From: DASSUW01 sp963774155
GTDB lineage: Bacteria > Actinomycetota > Thermoleophilia > Solirubrobacterales > Solirubrobacteraceae
Length of the DNA: 64,000 nt
Direction: 5' to 3'
NCBI GenBank assembly: GCA_963774155.1
Contig: CAVZDW010000013.1
Span: 1 to 64,000, forward strand
Shown: piece by piece, positions 8,456-16,669 of the stretch
How the letters are laid out: every line of letters starts with the position of its first letter
Position numbering within the stretch: position 1 is the stretch's first letter
Position numbers and translations under genes: made by a program
Notes under the pieces: generated by a model
Database searches by the model: none
Told to the model about the DNA's origin: nothing
The model's input: only the letters and a program-made list of their open reading frames with translations

Positions 8456-8767
8456 TTAGACCATACCGCGTCCGGCACCGGCTTCGGCCGGTGCAGCGCG
8501 TCGTTCACAGACGACGAAGGAGATGCTGCCGGCGAAGGGTCCGATGCCGCCCACCACGGCGACCATCACGCCGAGCCAGAGCGGGATCACGCGCAGTCGC
8601 ACGGCGGCGATGCAGAGCAGCGACATGACGATCCAGCCGATGCCGTGCGCCCACCCGAGGATCATGCGGATCTCGTCCGGCCCGTCGGAGAGCCACATTG
8701 CGAGCAGGCCGAGGTAGATCGCCGAGTGCAGGAACGACAGGTACTTGAGGCGGGTGAAGGTGATCAC
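8456..8767 (-). CDS. Small DUF3817-like integral membrane protein
   Basis: The 103-residue product has three predicted membrane helices: FLHSAIYLGLLAMWLS (residues 9-24), GWAHGIGWIVMSLLCIAAV (about 36-54) and LWLGVMVAVVGGIGPFAGS (about 61-79). The layout matches the DUF3817 membrane proteins of actinobacteria, which have no known function. Its GTG start overlaps the TGA of the upstream Nudix gene (GTGA, 8764-8767), so translation is probably coupled. The short charged C-terminus is cytosolic by the positive-inside rule, though this is uncertain. Confidence 0.65.
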   Translation of the reverse strand: MITFTRLKYLSFLHSAIYLGLLAMWLSDGPDEIRMILGWAHGIGWIVMSLLCIAAVRLRVIPLWLGVMVAVVGGIGPFAGSISFVVCERRAAPAEAGAGRGMV

Positions 8768-9411
8768 TGGGCGAGCAGCGAGGCCATGTGGCGGAGCACC
8801 GGGTCGGCCTCGTCGGGCCAGTCCTCGGGCTCCGGCGGCCACCAGGCGTGGGCGTCGTGCTCGGCGTCGCGCTCCACTTCGGCGCCCTCGGGCAGCCAAG
8901 CTTGGCCAACCAGCATGACGAGGCCGCTGGGGAGCGAGACGAGCGCCTCGATGGCCAGCCGCTCGGGCCGGACGCCCCACTCCTCCTCGAGCTCGCGGGT
9001 CAGCGCCTCCACGGGGTCCTCGCCGACCTCGACCGAGCCGCCGGCGCCGAGCGCCCAGCGGCCCGCCCAGGTCGCGACCCACGGCGCGCGGCGGCCGGCG
9101 AGCCAGCGCCCGGCCGTGTCGCGCGCCACGCAGAGGACCGAGAGCGAGGACGCCGCGTTGTCGCCGAGGCGCAGCGACCAGCGCATCGGCTGGAGCTCCA
9201 TGGACAGAGTCCCGCCCTCGGCCTCGAACGAGCACAGGCGCGCGGCCAGGCCGTCGTGCGCCGGCGAGCCGCGATCCTCCAGCTCGGCGATGGCGCGATC
9301 GGCCGCGGCGTTCTGGCCCTCGTCGCCCTCGAAGAGCTCGTCGCGCCAGTGAAAGGCCACCTGGCCGCTCTGCCAGGGACCGCGCGCGAGGATGCCAGGT
9401 GGGAAGGACAC
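8764..9411 (-). CDS. Nudix hydrolase
   Basis: The 215-residue protein carries a complete Nudix box, GSVEVGEDPVEALTRELEEE followed by WGV, near residues 127-149, which fits the GX5EX7REUXEEXGU consensus and so should bind divalent metal and hydrolyse a nucleoside diphosphate derivative. The N-terminal 75 residues are not part of the domain and are not recognised. The C-terminus (HAWWPPEPEDWPDEADP) is typical of pyrophosphatase-type Nudix proteins. Substrate is unknown. The GTG start at 9411 lies 9 bases from the symmetric promoter element at 9421-9430 shared with the divergent gene. Confidence 0.85.
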   Translation of the reverse strand: MSFPPGILARGPWQSGQVAFHWRDELFEGDEGQNAAADRAIAELEDRGSPAHDGLAARLCSFEAEGGTLSMELQPMRWSLRLGDNAASSLSVLCVARDTAGRWLAGRRAPWVATWAGRWALGAGGSVEVGEDPVEALTRELEEEWGVRPERLAIEALVSLPSGLVMLVGQAWLPEGAEVERDAEHDAHAWWPPEPEDWPDEADPVLRHMASLLAQ

Positions 9412-9420
9412 GAAGCGGGG

Positions 9421-9430
9421 AGGGTACCCT
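9421..9430. promoter_or_regulatory. Symmetric bidirectional -10 element AGGGTACCCT
   Basis: This perfect 10-bp palindrome gives TACCCT on both strands. On the minus strand the box is 9 bases before the Nudix GTG at 9411; on the plus strand it is 7 bases before the GTG at 9438. Both genes lack a ribosome site, so two divergent leaderless transcripts sharing one TA are predicted. Confidence 0.5.
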
Positions 9431-9437
9431 TCGGCTG

Positions 9438-9767
9438 GTGGCCAACCTCGACGCCTCAGCCAAGAACATGCAGGCCGTCTGCAAGGCGAAGGACGTCCAC
9501 AACAACTCGTGTCCCTGGGGCGGCATGGCCAACCGGGTGCACCTCTCGTGGTTCGACCTCGAGCGCATCGGCTGGGAGGAGGGCGACGTCATCTGCGGCC
9601 TGATCGTCGTGGGCGACGACAAGGTCGCGACGGGGATGATGCGCGTGTCCTGCGACGCCGAGCCCGACGGCGACAAGGAGATCGCCGAGGAGGAGGTCGT
9701 GGAGGCCGTCAGCGAGCGCGAGCTGGTGACCGTCGCGCCTTCGAGCGAGCCTGCCGGGCCACGCTGA
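9438..9767 (+). CDS. Hypothetical protein, acidic, unknown function
   Basis: The 109-residue product (VANLDASAKNMQAVCKAKD...) is not recognised. It holds a CPWGGMANRVHLSWFDL segment with one of three cysteines and ends in a Glu-rich helix (KEIAEEEVVEAVSEREL). The GTG at 9438 is preferred over an in-frame ATG at 9399 because a TACCCT box ends 7 bases before it and because the upstream part would run into the divergent Nudix gene. The last 59 bases overlap the end of the convergent ppx-like gene. Confidence 0.5.
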   Translation: MANLDASAKNMQAVCKAKDVHNNSCPWGGMANRVHLSWFDLERIGWEEGDVICGLIVVGDDKVATGMMRVSCDAEPDGDKEIAEEEVVEAVSERELVTVAPSSEPAGPR

Positions 9768-11242
9768 CCTCCAGGTCCTTCCCGAAGGCCTGGCGGAACA
9801 CCTCCTGCTCCTTCTGGGCGGCCCAGCGGGCGATCGTGACGTCCTCGTGCGCCTCCAGGCGGAGCTCCACGCGGCCGTTCTCGGTGTGGATCTCGACGCG
9901 GTCGACCGCCTGATCGCGCGAGCGCTCCATCTGCTCGGCCAGCCGCACCAGCGCCGAGCAGCGCGTCAGCAGCTCGCCGTCGCCCTTGCGCGCGAGCGCG
10001 GAGAACTGGCCCAGCGTCGGCGTGCCCTTGCGGTGATACCGGGCGATCTGGCCGATCAACGCCGTCTCGCGCGGTGAGTAGCCCGGCAGCCCCGCGTTGA
10101 GGATCAGGTAGCGCGAGTGCTTGTGGTGGTCGTCGTAGTCGACCGCCGTCCCGATGTCGTGCAGGATCGCCGCGGCCCACAGCAGCTCGCGCTCCACCGG
10201 GTCGCCGCTCCCGAGCTCGTCCCACATGCCGAGCGCGAGCTTGGCCACGTGCTCGGTGTGGGCGCGGTCGGAGTCGTACTGGGCGGCGAGGTTGCGCACC
10301 GACGCCTCGCGGACGTTCTCGAGCAGCGGCGGGTGCCGGCCGTCGAGCAGCGAGGCGAAGAACACGCCCTCGCGCAGGCCCGCCTCGGTGACCTCCATGC
10401 AGTCGAAGCCGCCGGCCTCCATGACGGACTGGATCACGACGGCGCCCGCGAGGATCAGGTCCCCGCGCTCCGGCTTGATCCCCGGCACGTCCGCCCGCTC
10501 GGCCGGCGTCATCTCGGCCATGCGGTCGACGAGGTCGTCGAGCACGGACTTGCGCAGCGGGAAGCCCTGGACGCCGAAGGAGGGCAGCTCCTCGGCCAGC
10601 TCGGCCGCTGCCGCCAGGTTCCGGACGGTGCCGCCGATGCCGGCCAGCGCGCCGCCGTCGTCGAGCCAGGGGGCGCCCGCGAGCGAGGCCGCGATGTGCT
10701 CGCGCAGGGCCTTGAGGTGCTTGGGCTTGATGCGCTCGCGGGCCAGGAAGCGCTCGGTCATGCGCACCGCGCCCAGCGGCCAGGACCGCATGTCGACGGC
10801 GAGCCGGTCCTCCACGCGGGTGAGCTGCATCGAGCCGCCGCCGAGGTCGAGGGCGACGCCGTCCTCGGAGCGTGGTGGAGTTGACCGCGGCGAGGTAGCC
10901 GTAGAACGCCTCCTCCTCGGTGGTCAGCACCTCGACGTCGAGGGCGGCGCGGCGGAGGAACTCGTCGCGGTTGGAGGCGTCGCGGATGGCCGACGTGGCC
11001 ACGGCGCGCACGTCCTCGATGCCGGTGGCCCGGCAGAAGTGGGCGTAGAGCTCGACGGTCTCCAGCGCGCGCTCCATCGGCTCGGGCGCGAGCACGCCGG
11101 CCGCGTCGAGACCCTCGCCGATGCGCACCGGCTCGTGGATCTCGTCGGTGCGCTTCCACCACTGGTCCGCCACCCACGTGAAGACCACGAGCCGGAAGGA
11201 GTTGGACCCGAGGTCGATGACCGCGAGCCGCTTCTCCGTCAT
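9709..11242 (-). pseudogene. ppx: Ppx/GppA exopolyphosphatase-guanosine pentaphosphatase with HD domain, broken by one base
   Basis: Two overlapping reading frames together make a 510-residue Ppx/GppA protein. The N-terminal frame starts at ATG 11242 with RLAVIDLGSNSFRLVVF (the phosphate-1 motif) and runs to GYLAAVNSTTL. The second frame continues with EDGVALDLGGGSMQLTRVED (phosphate-2) and ends in an HD hydrolase domain (AAILHDIGTAVDYDDHHKHS). The join needs removal of one base of the GG at 10867-10868. Intact, it would degrade polyphosphate or pppGpp. All motifs are kept, so the break is recent or a sequencing error. Its ATG overlaps the stop of the glyoxalase-fold gene upstream (ATGA, 11239-11242), suggesting coupling. 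Confidence 0.85.
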
Positions 11243-11610
11243 CGCTTCTCGATCAGCTCGATGCGGTAGCCGTCCGGGTCGCGGACGAAGCAGATGCGCG
11301 AGCCGCCCTCGCGGACCTGGTAGGGCGGCTTCTCCGGCTCGATGCCCTTCGAGCCGAGCTCCGCGAGGGTCCCGTCGAGGTCGTCGACGGTGAGCGCGAT
11401 GTGGTTGTAGCCGGTGCCGAGCTCGTAGGAGTCGACGCCGTGGTTGTAGGTCAGCTCGAGGCGGTCGCCGTCCCCGGGCAGGCCCATGAAGACGTTGATC
11501 GCCTCGTCGCGGATCGGCATCCGGCGCCGCTCCTCGAAGCCGATCGCCTCGTAGAAGGCGACGCTCCGGTCGATGTCGCCGATGCGGTAACAGGTATGGA
11601 TGAGTTCCAC
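11239..11610 (-). CDS. VOC/glyoxalase I-fold protein (lactoylglutathione lyase-like)
   Basis: The 123-residue protein has the paired beta-alpha-beta-beta-beta modules of the vicinal oxygen chelate family: VELIHTCYRIGDIDRSVAFY at the start, LELTYNHGVDSYELGTGYNH in the middle, and FVRDPDGYRIELIEKR at the end. Likely metal ligands are His5, a Glu of LELTYN, the His of GYNHIAL and the Glu of RIELIE, the glyoxalase I set. It may isomerise a methylglyoxal-thiol adduct, but VOC substrates vary widely. The GTG at 11610 is chosen because the first strand starts there and a TACGCT box (11618-11623) lies 7 bases upstream. Confidence 0.8.
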   Translation of the reverse strand: MELIHTCYRIGDIDRSVAFYEAIGFEERRRMPIRDEAINVFMGLPGDGDRLELTYNHGVDSYELGTGYNHIALTVDDLDGTLAELGSKGIEPEKPPYQVREGGSRICFVRDPDGYRIELIEKR

Positions 11611-11617
11611 GGCTCGG

Positions 11618-11627
11618 AGCGTACCCT
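11618..11627. promoter_or_regulatory. Symmetric bidirectional -10 element AGCGTACCCT
   Basis: TACGCT on the minus strand (7 bases from GTG 11610) and TACCCT on the plus strand (7 bases from ATG 11635) share the central TA at 11622-11623. The two starts are 25 bases apart and neither has a ribosome site. Confidence 0.5.
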
Positions 11628-11634
11628 CCGGCCC

Positions 11635-12366
11635 ATGATCGTCGAACGCTCTATGAGTGATGGTTGGCTCACGAACACGTACCTGGTCGCGGCCGAGGAC
11701 GGGGGCGACGCGTTCCTCGTCGACGCCGGCGGCCCGCTGGAGCCGCTGTTCGCGGCGGCGGACGCGCACGACCTCACCGTCACGCACATCCTTCTGACGC
11801 ACCACCACTACGACCACGTCGTCGAGCTCGAGAAGGCCGTCGAGCACTGGCCCGACGCCGCCGTGCTCGCCCATCCGGATGAGCGCGTCCCCGGCACGAC
11901 GGGCGACCTCGAGCCGGGCGAGGAGCTGACCATCGGCGGGCTGACCGTGAAGGCCCTGCACACGCCGGGCCACACGGCCGGGATGCTCTCCCTGCTGGTC
12001 GACGGCAACGTCTTCACGGGCGACACGCTCTTCAAGGGCTCGGTCGGCGGCGTCCGCGCCCCCGGGAGCACGGGCTACGCCGATCTCAAGGCCTCGATCA
12101 TGGACGTCCTGCTCGGGCTCCCGCCCGAGACGACCGTCCGGCCCGGCCACACCGACCCGACGACGATCGGCGACGAGCTGGAGAGCAACGGCTTCGTCCG
12201 CATCTGGCGCGGGCTCGACCCCGAGGGCTCCGAGCCGTGCACGGCGCTCGGCGAGCCGGCCACCCTGATCCTGCTCGGCGACGACTACGACGGCGGGCAC
12301 AAGGCCTGGGTGCGCTGGCCCGACGGCCGCGACGACATCGTCCCGGGCTCGAAGGTGAGCCGCTAG
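11635..12366 (+). CDS. MBL-fold metallo-hydrolase (glyoxalase II-like)
   Basis: The 243-residue protein has the metal-binding motif THILLTHHHYDHVVELEKA (HxHxDH type) near residue 55, a second ligand in LHTPGHTAGMLSLL and a third Asp in VFTGDTLFKGSVGG, followed by VRPGHTDPTTIGDE. This is the hydroxyacylglutathione hydrolase-like branch. About 45 residues at the C-terminus form an extra small beta domain (LLGDDYDGGHKAWVRWPDGR). It sits divergent to a glyoxalase I-fold gene, so a joint role in aldehyde-thiol adduct detoxification is possible but only inferred. A TACCCT box ends 7 bases before the ATG. Confidence 0.8.
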   Translation: MIVERSMSDGWLTNTYLVAAEDGGDAFLVDAGGPLEPLFAAADAHDLTVTHILLTHHHYDHVVELEKAVEHWPDAAVLAHPDERVPGTTGDLEPGEELTIGGLTVKALHTPGHTAGMLSLLVDGNVFTGDTLFKGSVGGVRAPGSTGYADLKASIMDVLLGLPPETTVRPGHTDPTTIGDELESNGFVRIWRGLDPEGSEPCTALGEPATLILLGDDYDGGHKAWVRWPDGRDDIVPGSKVSR

Positions 12367-12376
12367 AACAAGAGGG

Positions 12377-13234
12377 GTGGCTTCAGAGGAGAAGCGCAGC
12401 GGAATCTCGCTCCAGACGCTGATCATCTCCGCGTGCGCGTCGGTCGCCGCCGCCGTGGTGGTGCCGATGATCTGGGAGCGCGGGACGCTGATCGCGACCG
12501 CGATGACGCCGGTGATCGTGGCTCTCGTGTCCGAGGGCCTGAGTCGGCCCGCCACCAAGGTCACCAAGGTGGCGAAGACCGTGACGCAGCGAAGCGCGGC
12601 CGGCGCCGCGGTGCGCAACCCCGACTTCGATCCGCTCCCGCCCGAGGAGCGCGAGGTCGTGGACGTGCCGGCCGACGACGACCCGTTCGGGCTGCGCTCG
12701 AAGGCGCCGGCGCGCCATCACTGGAAGCTCGCGCTGGCCACCGGCGCCGCGGCGTTCGCGATCGCCGTCGTCGGCCTGACGGTGTCCGAGCTCGTGTTCG
12801 GCGGCCCGGCCACGCGGGACGGCGGCAACACCACCTTCTTCTCGGGCGGCTCGCGCAACGACGAGGCGAACCCGACGCCGACCCCGACGGCGACGCCGAG
12901 GGACGAGGAGGCGACGCCGACGGCGACCCCGGAGGCGACCGAGACGCCCACGCCGACGCCCACCCCGACGCCGGCGCCCGCCACCGGCGAGGCTCCGGCG
13001 CCGTCCGAGGCGACGCCAGCGCCTACTGTGCTCCGTAGATGGCCAAGGATCGGATCCCGACCTCGCGCATCGCCCGGACCGCGCGGGTGTCGGGACTGGC
13101 CGCGGGCCAGGCGGCCCGCCATCTCGGCACGCGCGCCACCAACCTCGGCCGCGGCGACGAGGGCAAGCGGGCCGCGCTCGAGCGCCGCAACCTCGAGGCG
13201 GCCGAGCAGATCGTCGCCGCGCTGGGGACGATGA
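12377..13234 (+). CDS. Membrane protein with a Pro/Thr-rich tail; true C-terminus uncertain
   Basis: The start is GTG 12377 (MASEEKRSGISLQ), ten bases after the previous stop. Residues 11-55 form membrane-associated helices (AAAVVVPMIW and TAMTPVIVALVSEGL); a single helix at about 115-133 (ATGAAAFAIAVVGLTVSELV) follows a cytosolic linker. The last in-frame part is a repetitive TPTPTATP-type tail likely outside the cell. The frame stays open to 13234, but after residue 215 it turns into Arg/Pro/Ser-rich sequence typical of a wrong frame and would overlap the kinase gene by 196 bases. The real end is probably near 13038, after a frame change or an error in the repeats. Function unknown. Confidence 0.5.
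   Translation: MASEEKRSGISLQTLIISACASVAAAVVVPMIWERGTLIATAMTPVIVALVSEGLSRPATKVTKVAKTVTQRSAAGAAVRNPDFDPLPPEEREVVDVPADDDPFGLRSKAPARHHWKLALATGAAAFAIAVVGLTVSELVFGGPATRDGGNTTFFSGGSRNDEANPTPTPTATPRDEEATPTATPEATETPTPTPTPTPAPATGEAPAPSEATPAPTVLRRWPRIGSRPRASPGPRGCRDWPRARRPAISARAPPTSAAATRASGPRSSAATSRRPSRSSPRWGR
13024..13029 (+). promoter_or_regulatory. Leaderless-type -10 box (TACTGT) for the ABC1 kinase gene
   Basis: TACTGT ends 9 bases before the ATG at 13039 and no ribosome site lies between. It sits inside the end of the preceding frame. Confidence 0.4.
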
Positions 13235-14415
13235 AGGGCGCGGCGATGAAGCTCGGGCAGGTCATGAGCTTCCTCGACGTCGGGCTCATCCCCGAGGAGC
13301 ACCGCGAGGAGTTCCAGCGCAAGCTCGGCGAGCTGCGCGACGCCGCGCCGAAGGTCCGCTTCTCCGACATGAAGAAGGTGATGGAGAGCGAGCTCGGCGA
13401 GTCGATCGAGGACGTCTTCGCGGCCTTCGACAGCGAGCCGGTGGCGGCGGCCTCGATCGGCCAGGTCTACCGCGCCCGCCTGCACGACGGGCGCGACGTG
13501 GCGGTCAAGGTCCAGTACCCGGGCGTCGCCCAGGCGGTCCGGGCCGACATGCAGAACCTCGGGATGATCCTGCGGCTCATGAAGCGGATCGCCCCGGGGC
13601 TCGACGTCAAGAGCACGGCGGAGGAGATCCGCGCGCGCATCGGCGACGAGCTCGACTACGAGCTCGAGGCCCAGAACCAGCGCACGCTGGCGCGCATCTT
13701 CCGCGGCCACCCGTTCATCCGCGTGCCCGAGGTCGTCTCGTCGCTGAGCCGCGAGAAGGTGCTGGTCAGCGAGTACGTGACCGGCCTGGGCTTCGACGCC
13801 ATCAAGGAGCTCGACCAGGAGACCCGTGATCGCGTCGGCGAGATCATCTTCCGCTTCTTCTTCGGCTGCATGTACCGCCACCGGCAGTTCTCCGGCGACC
13901 CGCACCCGGGCAACTTCCTGCTGCAGCCCGACGGGAGCGTCGCGTTCCTCGACTTCGGGCTCTTCAAGGTCATGCCGGCCGAGCTGATCGAGATCGAGCT
14001 CGCCTGCCAGCGCGCCGGCCACGAGGGCGACGGCGAGCGGCTGCACGAGATCTTCAGCCGCACGGGCTTCCTGCGCGAGCCGGATCGCTTCCGCCCCGAC
14101 AAGCTGCTCGCCCAGTTCCTCGACGCCACCTGGTGGTACGTGCTCGACGAGGAGATCCACCTGCAGCCGGAGATCGCCACCGAGGTGATGATCGAGATGT
14201 CCGACCCGCGCTCCTCGCACTTCGGCCAGATGCGCCACGAGACGCTCCCCGCCGACCACCTCTTCGGCCGTCGCGTCGAGCTCCTCACCCTGGCCGTGCT
14301 CTCCCAGCTCGGGGCGACCGCGAACTGGCACCGCATCGCCCGCGAGTGGATGTACGACGACCCGCCCGTGACGGACCTCGGCAGGGCCGAGGCCGCCTTC
14401 TACGCTTCACCGTAA
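13039..14415 (+). CDS. ABC1/UbiB (AarF) family atypical kinase
   Basis: The 458-residue protein carries the family hallmarks in order: the KxGQ motif (AAMKLGQVMSFLD, near 75), the Ala-rich loop (VAAASIGQVYRA, near 137), the ATP lysine (VAVKVQYPGVAQAVR, near 155), and the metal and catalytic part FSGDPHPGNFLLQPDG with FLDFGLFK (near 290-315). UbiB/COQ8 proteins act as ATPases in quinone or lipid metabolism, but the actinobacterial branch has no tested role. No transmembrane helix is evident at the C-terminus, unlike proteobacterial UbiB. It is followed by a hairpin shared with the convergent pyruvate kinase gene. Confidence 0.85.
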   Translation: MAKDRIPTSRIARTARVSGLAAGQAARHLGTRATNLGRGDEGKRAALERRNLEAAEQIVAALGTMKGAAMKLGQVMSFLDVGLIPEEHREEFQRKLGELRDAAPKVRFSDMKKVMESELGESIEDVFAAFDSEPVAAASIGQVYRARLHDGRDVAVKVQYPGVAQAVRADMQNLGMILRLMKRIAPGLDVKSTAEEIRARIGDELDYELEAQNQRTLARIFRGHPFIRVPEVVSSLSREKVLVSEYVTGLGFDAIKELDQETRDRVGEIIFRFFFGCMYRHRQFSGDPHPGNFLLQPDGSVAFLDFGLFKVMPAELIEIELACQRAGHEGDGERLHEIFSRTGFLREPDRFRPDKLLAQFLDATWWYVLDEEIHLQPEIATEVMIEMSDPRSSHFGQMRHETLPADHLFGRRVELLTLAVLSQLGATANWHRIAREWMYDDPPVTDLGRAEAAFYASP

Positions 14416-14426
14416 CGTCGCCCGAA

Positions 14427-14453
14427 GGTCGCCGGGTGGGGTTTCCGGCGACC
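14427..14453. terminator. Hairpin between convergent ABC1 kinase and pyruvate kinase genes
   Basis: GGTCGCCGG (14427-14435) pairs perfectly with CCGGCGACC (14445-14453) across a 9-base loop. It lies in the 56 bases between two convergent stops, so it may end transcription in both directions. There is no T-run, as is common in very GC-rich actinobacteria. Confidence 0.55.
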
Positions 14454-14471
14454 GGCAGGGCGAAACCGGTC

Positions 14472-15881
14472 TCAGGCCTCTTGGATCTGCAGTAGCGATG
14501 TAGTGCCCGGCTTGCCCGACGGCAGGCCGGCGGTCACGCCCACGCGGTTGCCGCGCTTGACCCAGCCGAGCTCGATCGCCCGGTCGACGGCGGCCCGGAT
14601 CAGCTCCTCGGTGACCTCGAAGCGGCGCATCGACGCCGCCTGCACGCCCCACATCAGCCCGCAGCGGCGCACGGTCTCGCGGCCGGGGGAGAGCGCGTAG
14701 ATCGGCACCGCCGGGCGGTGGGCCGAGATGAGCCGGGCGGAGCGGCCGCTCAGGGTCGGCACGACGAGCGCGTCCAACCCGAGCTCGTGCGCCGCCCGGC
14801 AGGCCGTGTAGGCGACGGTGTAGGCCGGGTCGCGCCGGTCGCGCCGCACGCGGTGCTCGTTCCACTCGCGATAGGGCAGCGTCATCTCCGTGCGCATGGC
14901 GATCGAGGCCAGCATCGCCACCGACTCGATCGGGTACTGGCCGACCGCGCTCTCCTGCGAGAGCATCACCGCGTCGGTGCCGTCGAGGATCGCGTTGGCG
15001 ACGTCGGTCACCTCCGCGCGGGTCGGGCGCGACGAGCGGACCATCGAGTCGAGCATCTGGGTCGCCGTGATCGAGGGGCGGGCGAGCGCGCCGGCCAGCG
15101 CGATCACCTGCTTCTGCACGATCGGGACCTCCTCGATGCGCATCTCGATGCCGAGGTCGCCGCGCGCGACCATCACGCAGTCGGCGGCGCGCACGATCTC
15201 CTCCGCGCGCTGCACCGCCTGGGGTTTCTCGATCTTGGCGATCAGCGGCAGCCGCGTGTGCTTGCGCAGGAACGCGATGTCCTCGGCCCGGCGCACGAAG
15301 CTGAGCGCGACGAGGTCGACGCCGATCTCCTCGCCGGTCTGCACGTGCTTGAGGTCCTCCTCGGGCACCGACGGCAGCGACGCGGCCTCGCCCGGGATGT
15401 TGAGGCCCTGGCGCGAGGCGACCGCGCCGCCGGCCTCGACCTCGGCGTCGATCTCGCCGTCGCCCGGCCGGGTGGCCGTGACCCGCAGGCGCACGGCGCC
15501 GTCGGCCAGGTAGAGGATCTCGCCGTCGGTGACGCTGTCGGCCAGGCCCGCCCACGTGATCGACATCCGCTCGGCGTTGCCCTCGAAGCCGTTGGGGCCG
15601 CAGACGAAGGTGAGCTCGTCGCCGGGCTTGAGCTCGGCGATGCCGTCGACCAGCGGGCCGATGCGGAGCTTCGGGCCCGGCAGGTCCTGGAGGATCGCCA
15701 CCTGGCGGCCGGCGCGGCCGGCGGCGTCGCGGACGAGCTGCGCCGTCTCGGCGTGCTCCTCGGCGGTGCCGTGGGAGAAGTTCAGCCGCGCGACGTCCAT
15801 GCCCGCCTCGACCATGCGCACGAGCACCTCGGGGTCGCGCGAGGCGGGGCCGATCGTGGCGACGATCTTCGTGCGGCGCAT
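14472..15881 (-). CDS. pyk: Pyruvate kinase
   Basis: The 469-residue protein has all pyruvate kinase signatures: TKIVATIGPASRDPE at the N-terminus, MDVARLNFSHG, the active-site IAKIEKPQAVQRAEEIV, VMVARGDLGIEM and ITATQMLDSMVRSSRPTRAE, ending with the C-terminal regulatory-type domain. It transfers phosphate from phosphoenolpyruvate to ADP in the last step of glycolysis. The ATG at 15881 is chosen because the first beta strand starts at residue 3 and a TACCGT box lies 10 bases upstream. It is divergent to the methionine aminopeptidase gene with only 29 bases between starts. Confidence 0.95.
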   Translation of the reverse strand: MRRTKIVATIGPASRDPEVLVRMVEAGMDVARLNFSHGTAEEHAETAQLVRDAAGRAGRQVAILQDLPGPKLRIGPLVDGIAELKPGDELTFVCGPNGFEGNAERMSITWAGLADSVTDGEILYLADGAVRLRVTATRPGDGEIDAEVEAGGAVASRQGLNIPGEAASLPSVPEEDLKHVQTGEEIGVDLVALSFVRRAEDIAFLRKHTRLPLIAKIEKPQAVQRAEEIVRAADCVMVARGDLGIEMRIEEVPIVQKQVIALAGALARPSITATQMLDSMVRSSRPTRAEVTDVANAILDGTDAVMLSQESAVGQYPIESVAMLASIAMRTEMTLPYREWNEHRVRRDRRDPAYTVAYTACRAAHELGLDALVVPTLSGRSARLISAHRPAVPIYALSPGRETVRRCGLMWGVQAASMRRFEVTEELIRAAVDRAIELGWVKRGNRVGVTAGLPSGKPGTTSLLQIQEA

Positions 15882-15891
15882 GGGACGGCGC

Positions 15892-15897
15892 ACGGTA
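15892..15897 (-). promoter_or_regulatory. Leaderless-type -10 box (TACCGT) for pyk, half of a degenerate symmetric element
   Basis: TACCGT on the minus strand is 10 bases from the pyk ATG. The plus-strand half reads TAGCGG, so the symmetric element is imperfect here; the aminopeptidase ATG at 15911 is 9 bases beyond it. Confidence 0.4.
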
Positions 15898-15910
15898 GCG
15901 GTTGCGTGGC

Positions 15911-16669
15911 ATGGACAATGTTGTCGAGATGTCGATCGAGACCGAGGAGGAGCTGGAGGGCCTGCGCCGCGCGGGACGCGTGGTGGCGGTCGTCCTGCGC
16001 GAGCTGCGCCGCCGGGTGGCACCGGGAGTGACCACCGGGGAGCTCGACGAGCTCGCCGGCAGGGTGTTCGCGCGTCACGGCGCGCGCTCGGCCCCCAAGC
16101 TCGTCTACGGCGCGCCGTGCGAGGTCTTCATCAGCGTCAACGACGAGGCGGTCCACGCCGTGCCCGGCAAGCGCCGCCTGCGGCGCGGCGACCTCGTGTC
16201 GATCGACGTCACGGCCGAGCTCGACGGCTACTACGCCGACGCGTGCGTCACGGTGCCCGTCGGGCCGGTCTCGCCGCGCGCCCGCAAGCTGCTCGTCGCG
16301 GCCGACGCCGCGCTCGCCCGCGGGCTCGAGGCCGCGGTCGACGGCGCGCCGGTGCAGGCGGTCAGCGCCGCGGTGGCGGCCGAGGCCGAAGCGCGGGGCG
16401 TCGCCGTGCTCGACGACCTCGGCGGCCACGGCATCGGGCGCACGATCCACGAGCCCCCGGCGGTCCCCAACCGCCCCGATCCGGACGACCCCTCGCGCCT
16501 CCACGAGGGCCTCGTCATCACCGTCGAGCCGATCCTCGGGGCGGGCGGGCCGGGCATCCGCGAGGGCCGCGACGGCTGGACGATCCGCACGGCCGACGGC
16601 GCGCTCGCGGCGCACGTCGAGCACACGATCGTGGTCACGGCCGGGCGCCCGCTCGTGCTAACCGCCTAG
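15911..16669 (+). CDS. map: Type I methionine aminopeptidase
   Basis: The 252-residue protein removes the N-terminal Met from new proteins. All five metal ligands can be placed: Asp of VSIDVTAEL, Asp of YADACVTV, His of GGHGIGRTIHEPP, Glu of ITVEPIL and Glu of AHVEHTIVV; the substrate histidine is in NDEAVHAVPG. There is no N-terminal zinc-finger extension. The ATG at 15911 is chosen; a second in-frame ATG at 15929 (MSIETEEEL) would match the family N-terminus equally well. Its last 12 bases overlap the end of the convergent response regulator gene. Confidence 0.9.
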   Translation: MDNVVEMSIETEEELEGLRRAGRVVAVVLRELRRRVAPGVTTGELDELAGRVFARHGARSAPKLVYGAPCEVFISVNDEAVHAVPGKRRLRRGDLVSIDVTAELDGYYADACVTVPVGPVSPRARKLLVAADAALARGLEAAVDGAPVQAVSAAVAAEAEARGVAVLDDLGGHGIGRTIHEPPAVPNRPDPDDPSRLHEGLVITVEPILGAGGPGIREGRDGWTIRTADGALAAHVEHTIVVTAGRPLVLTA

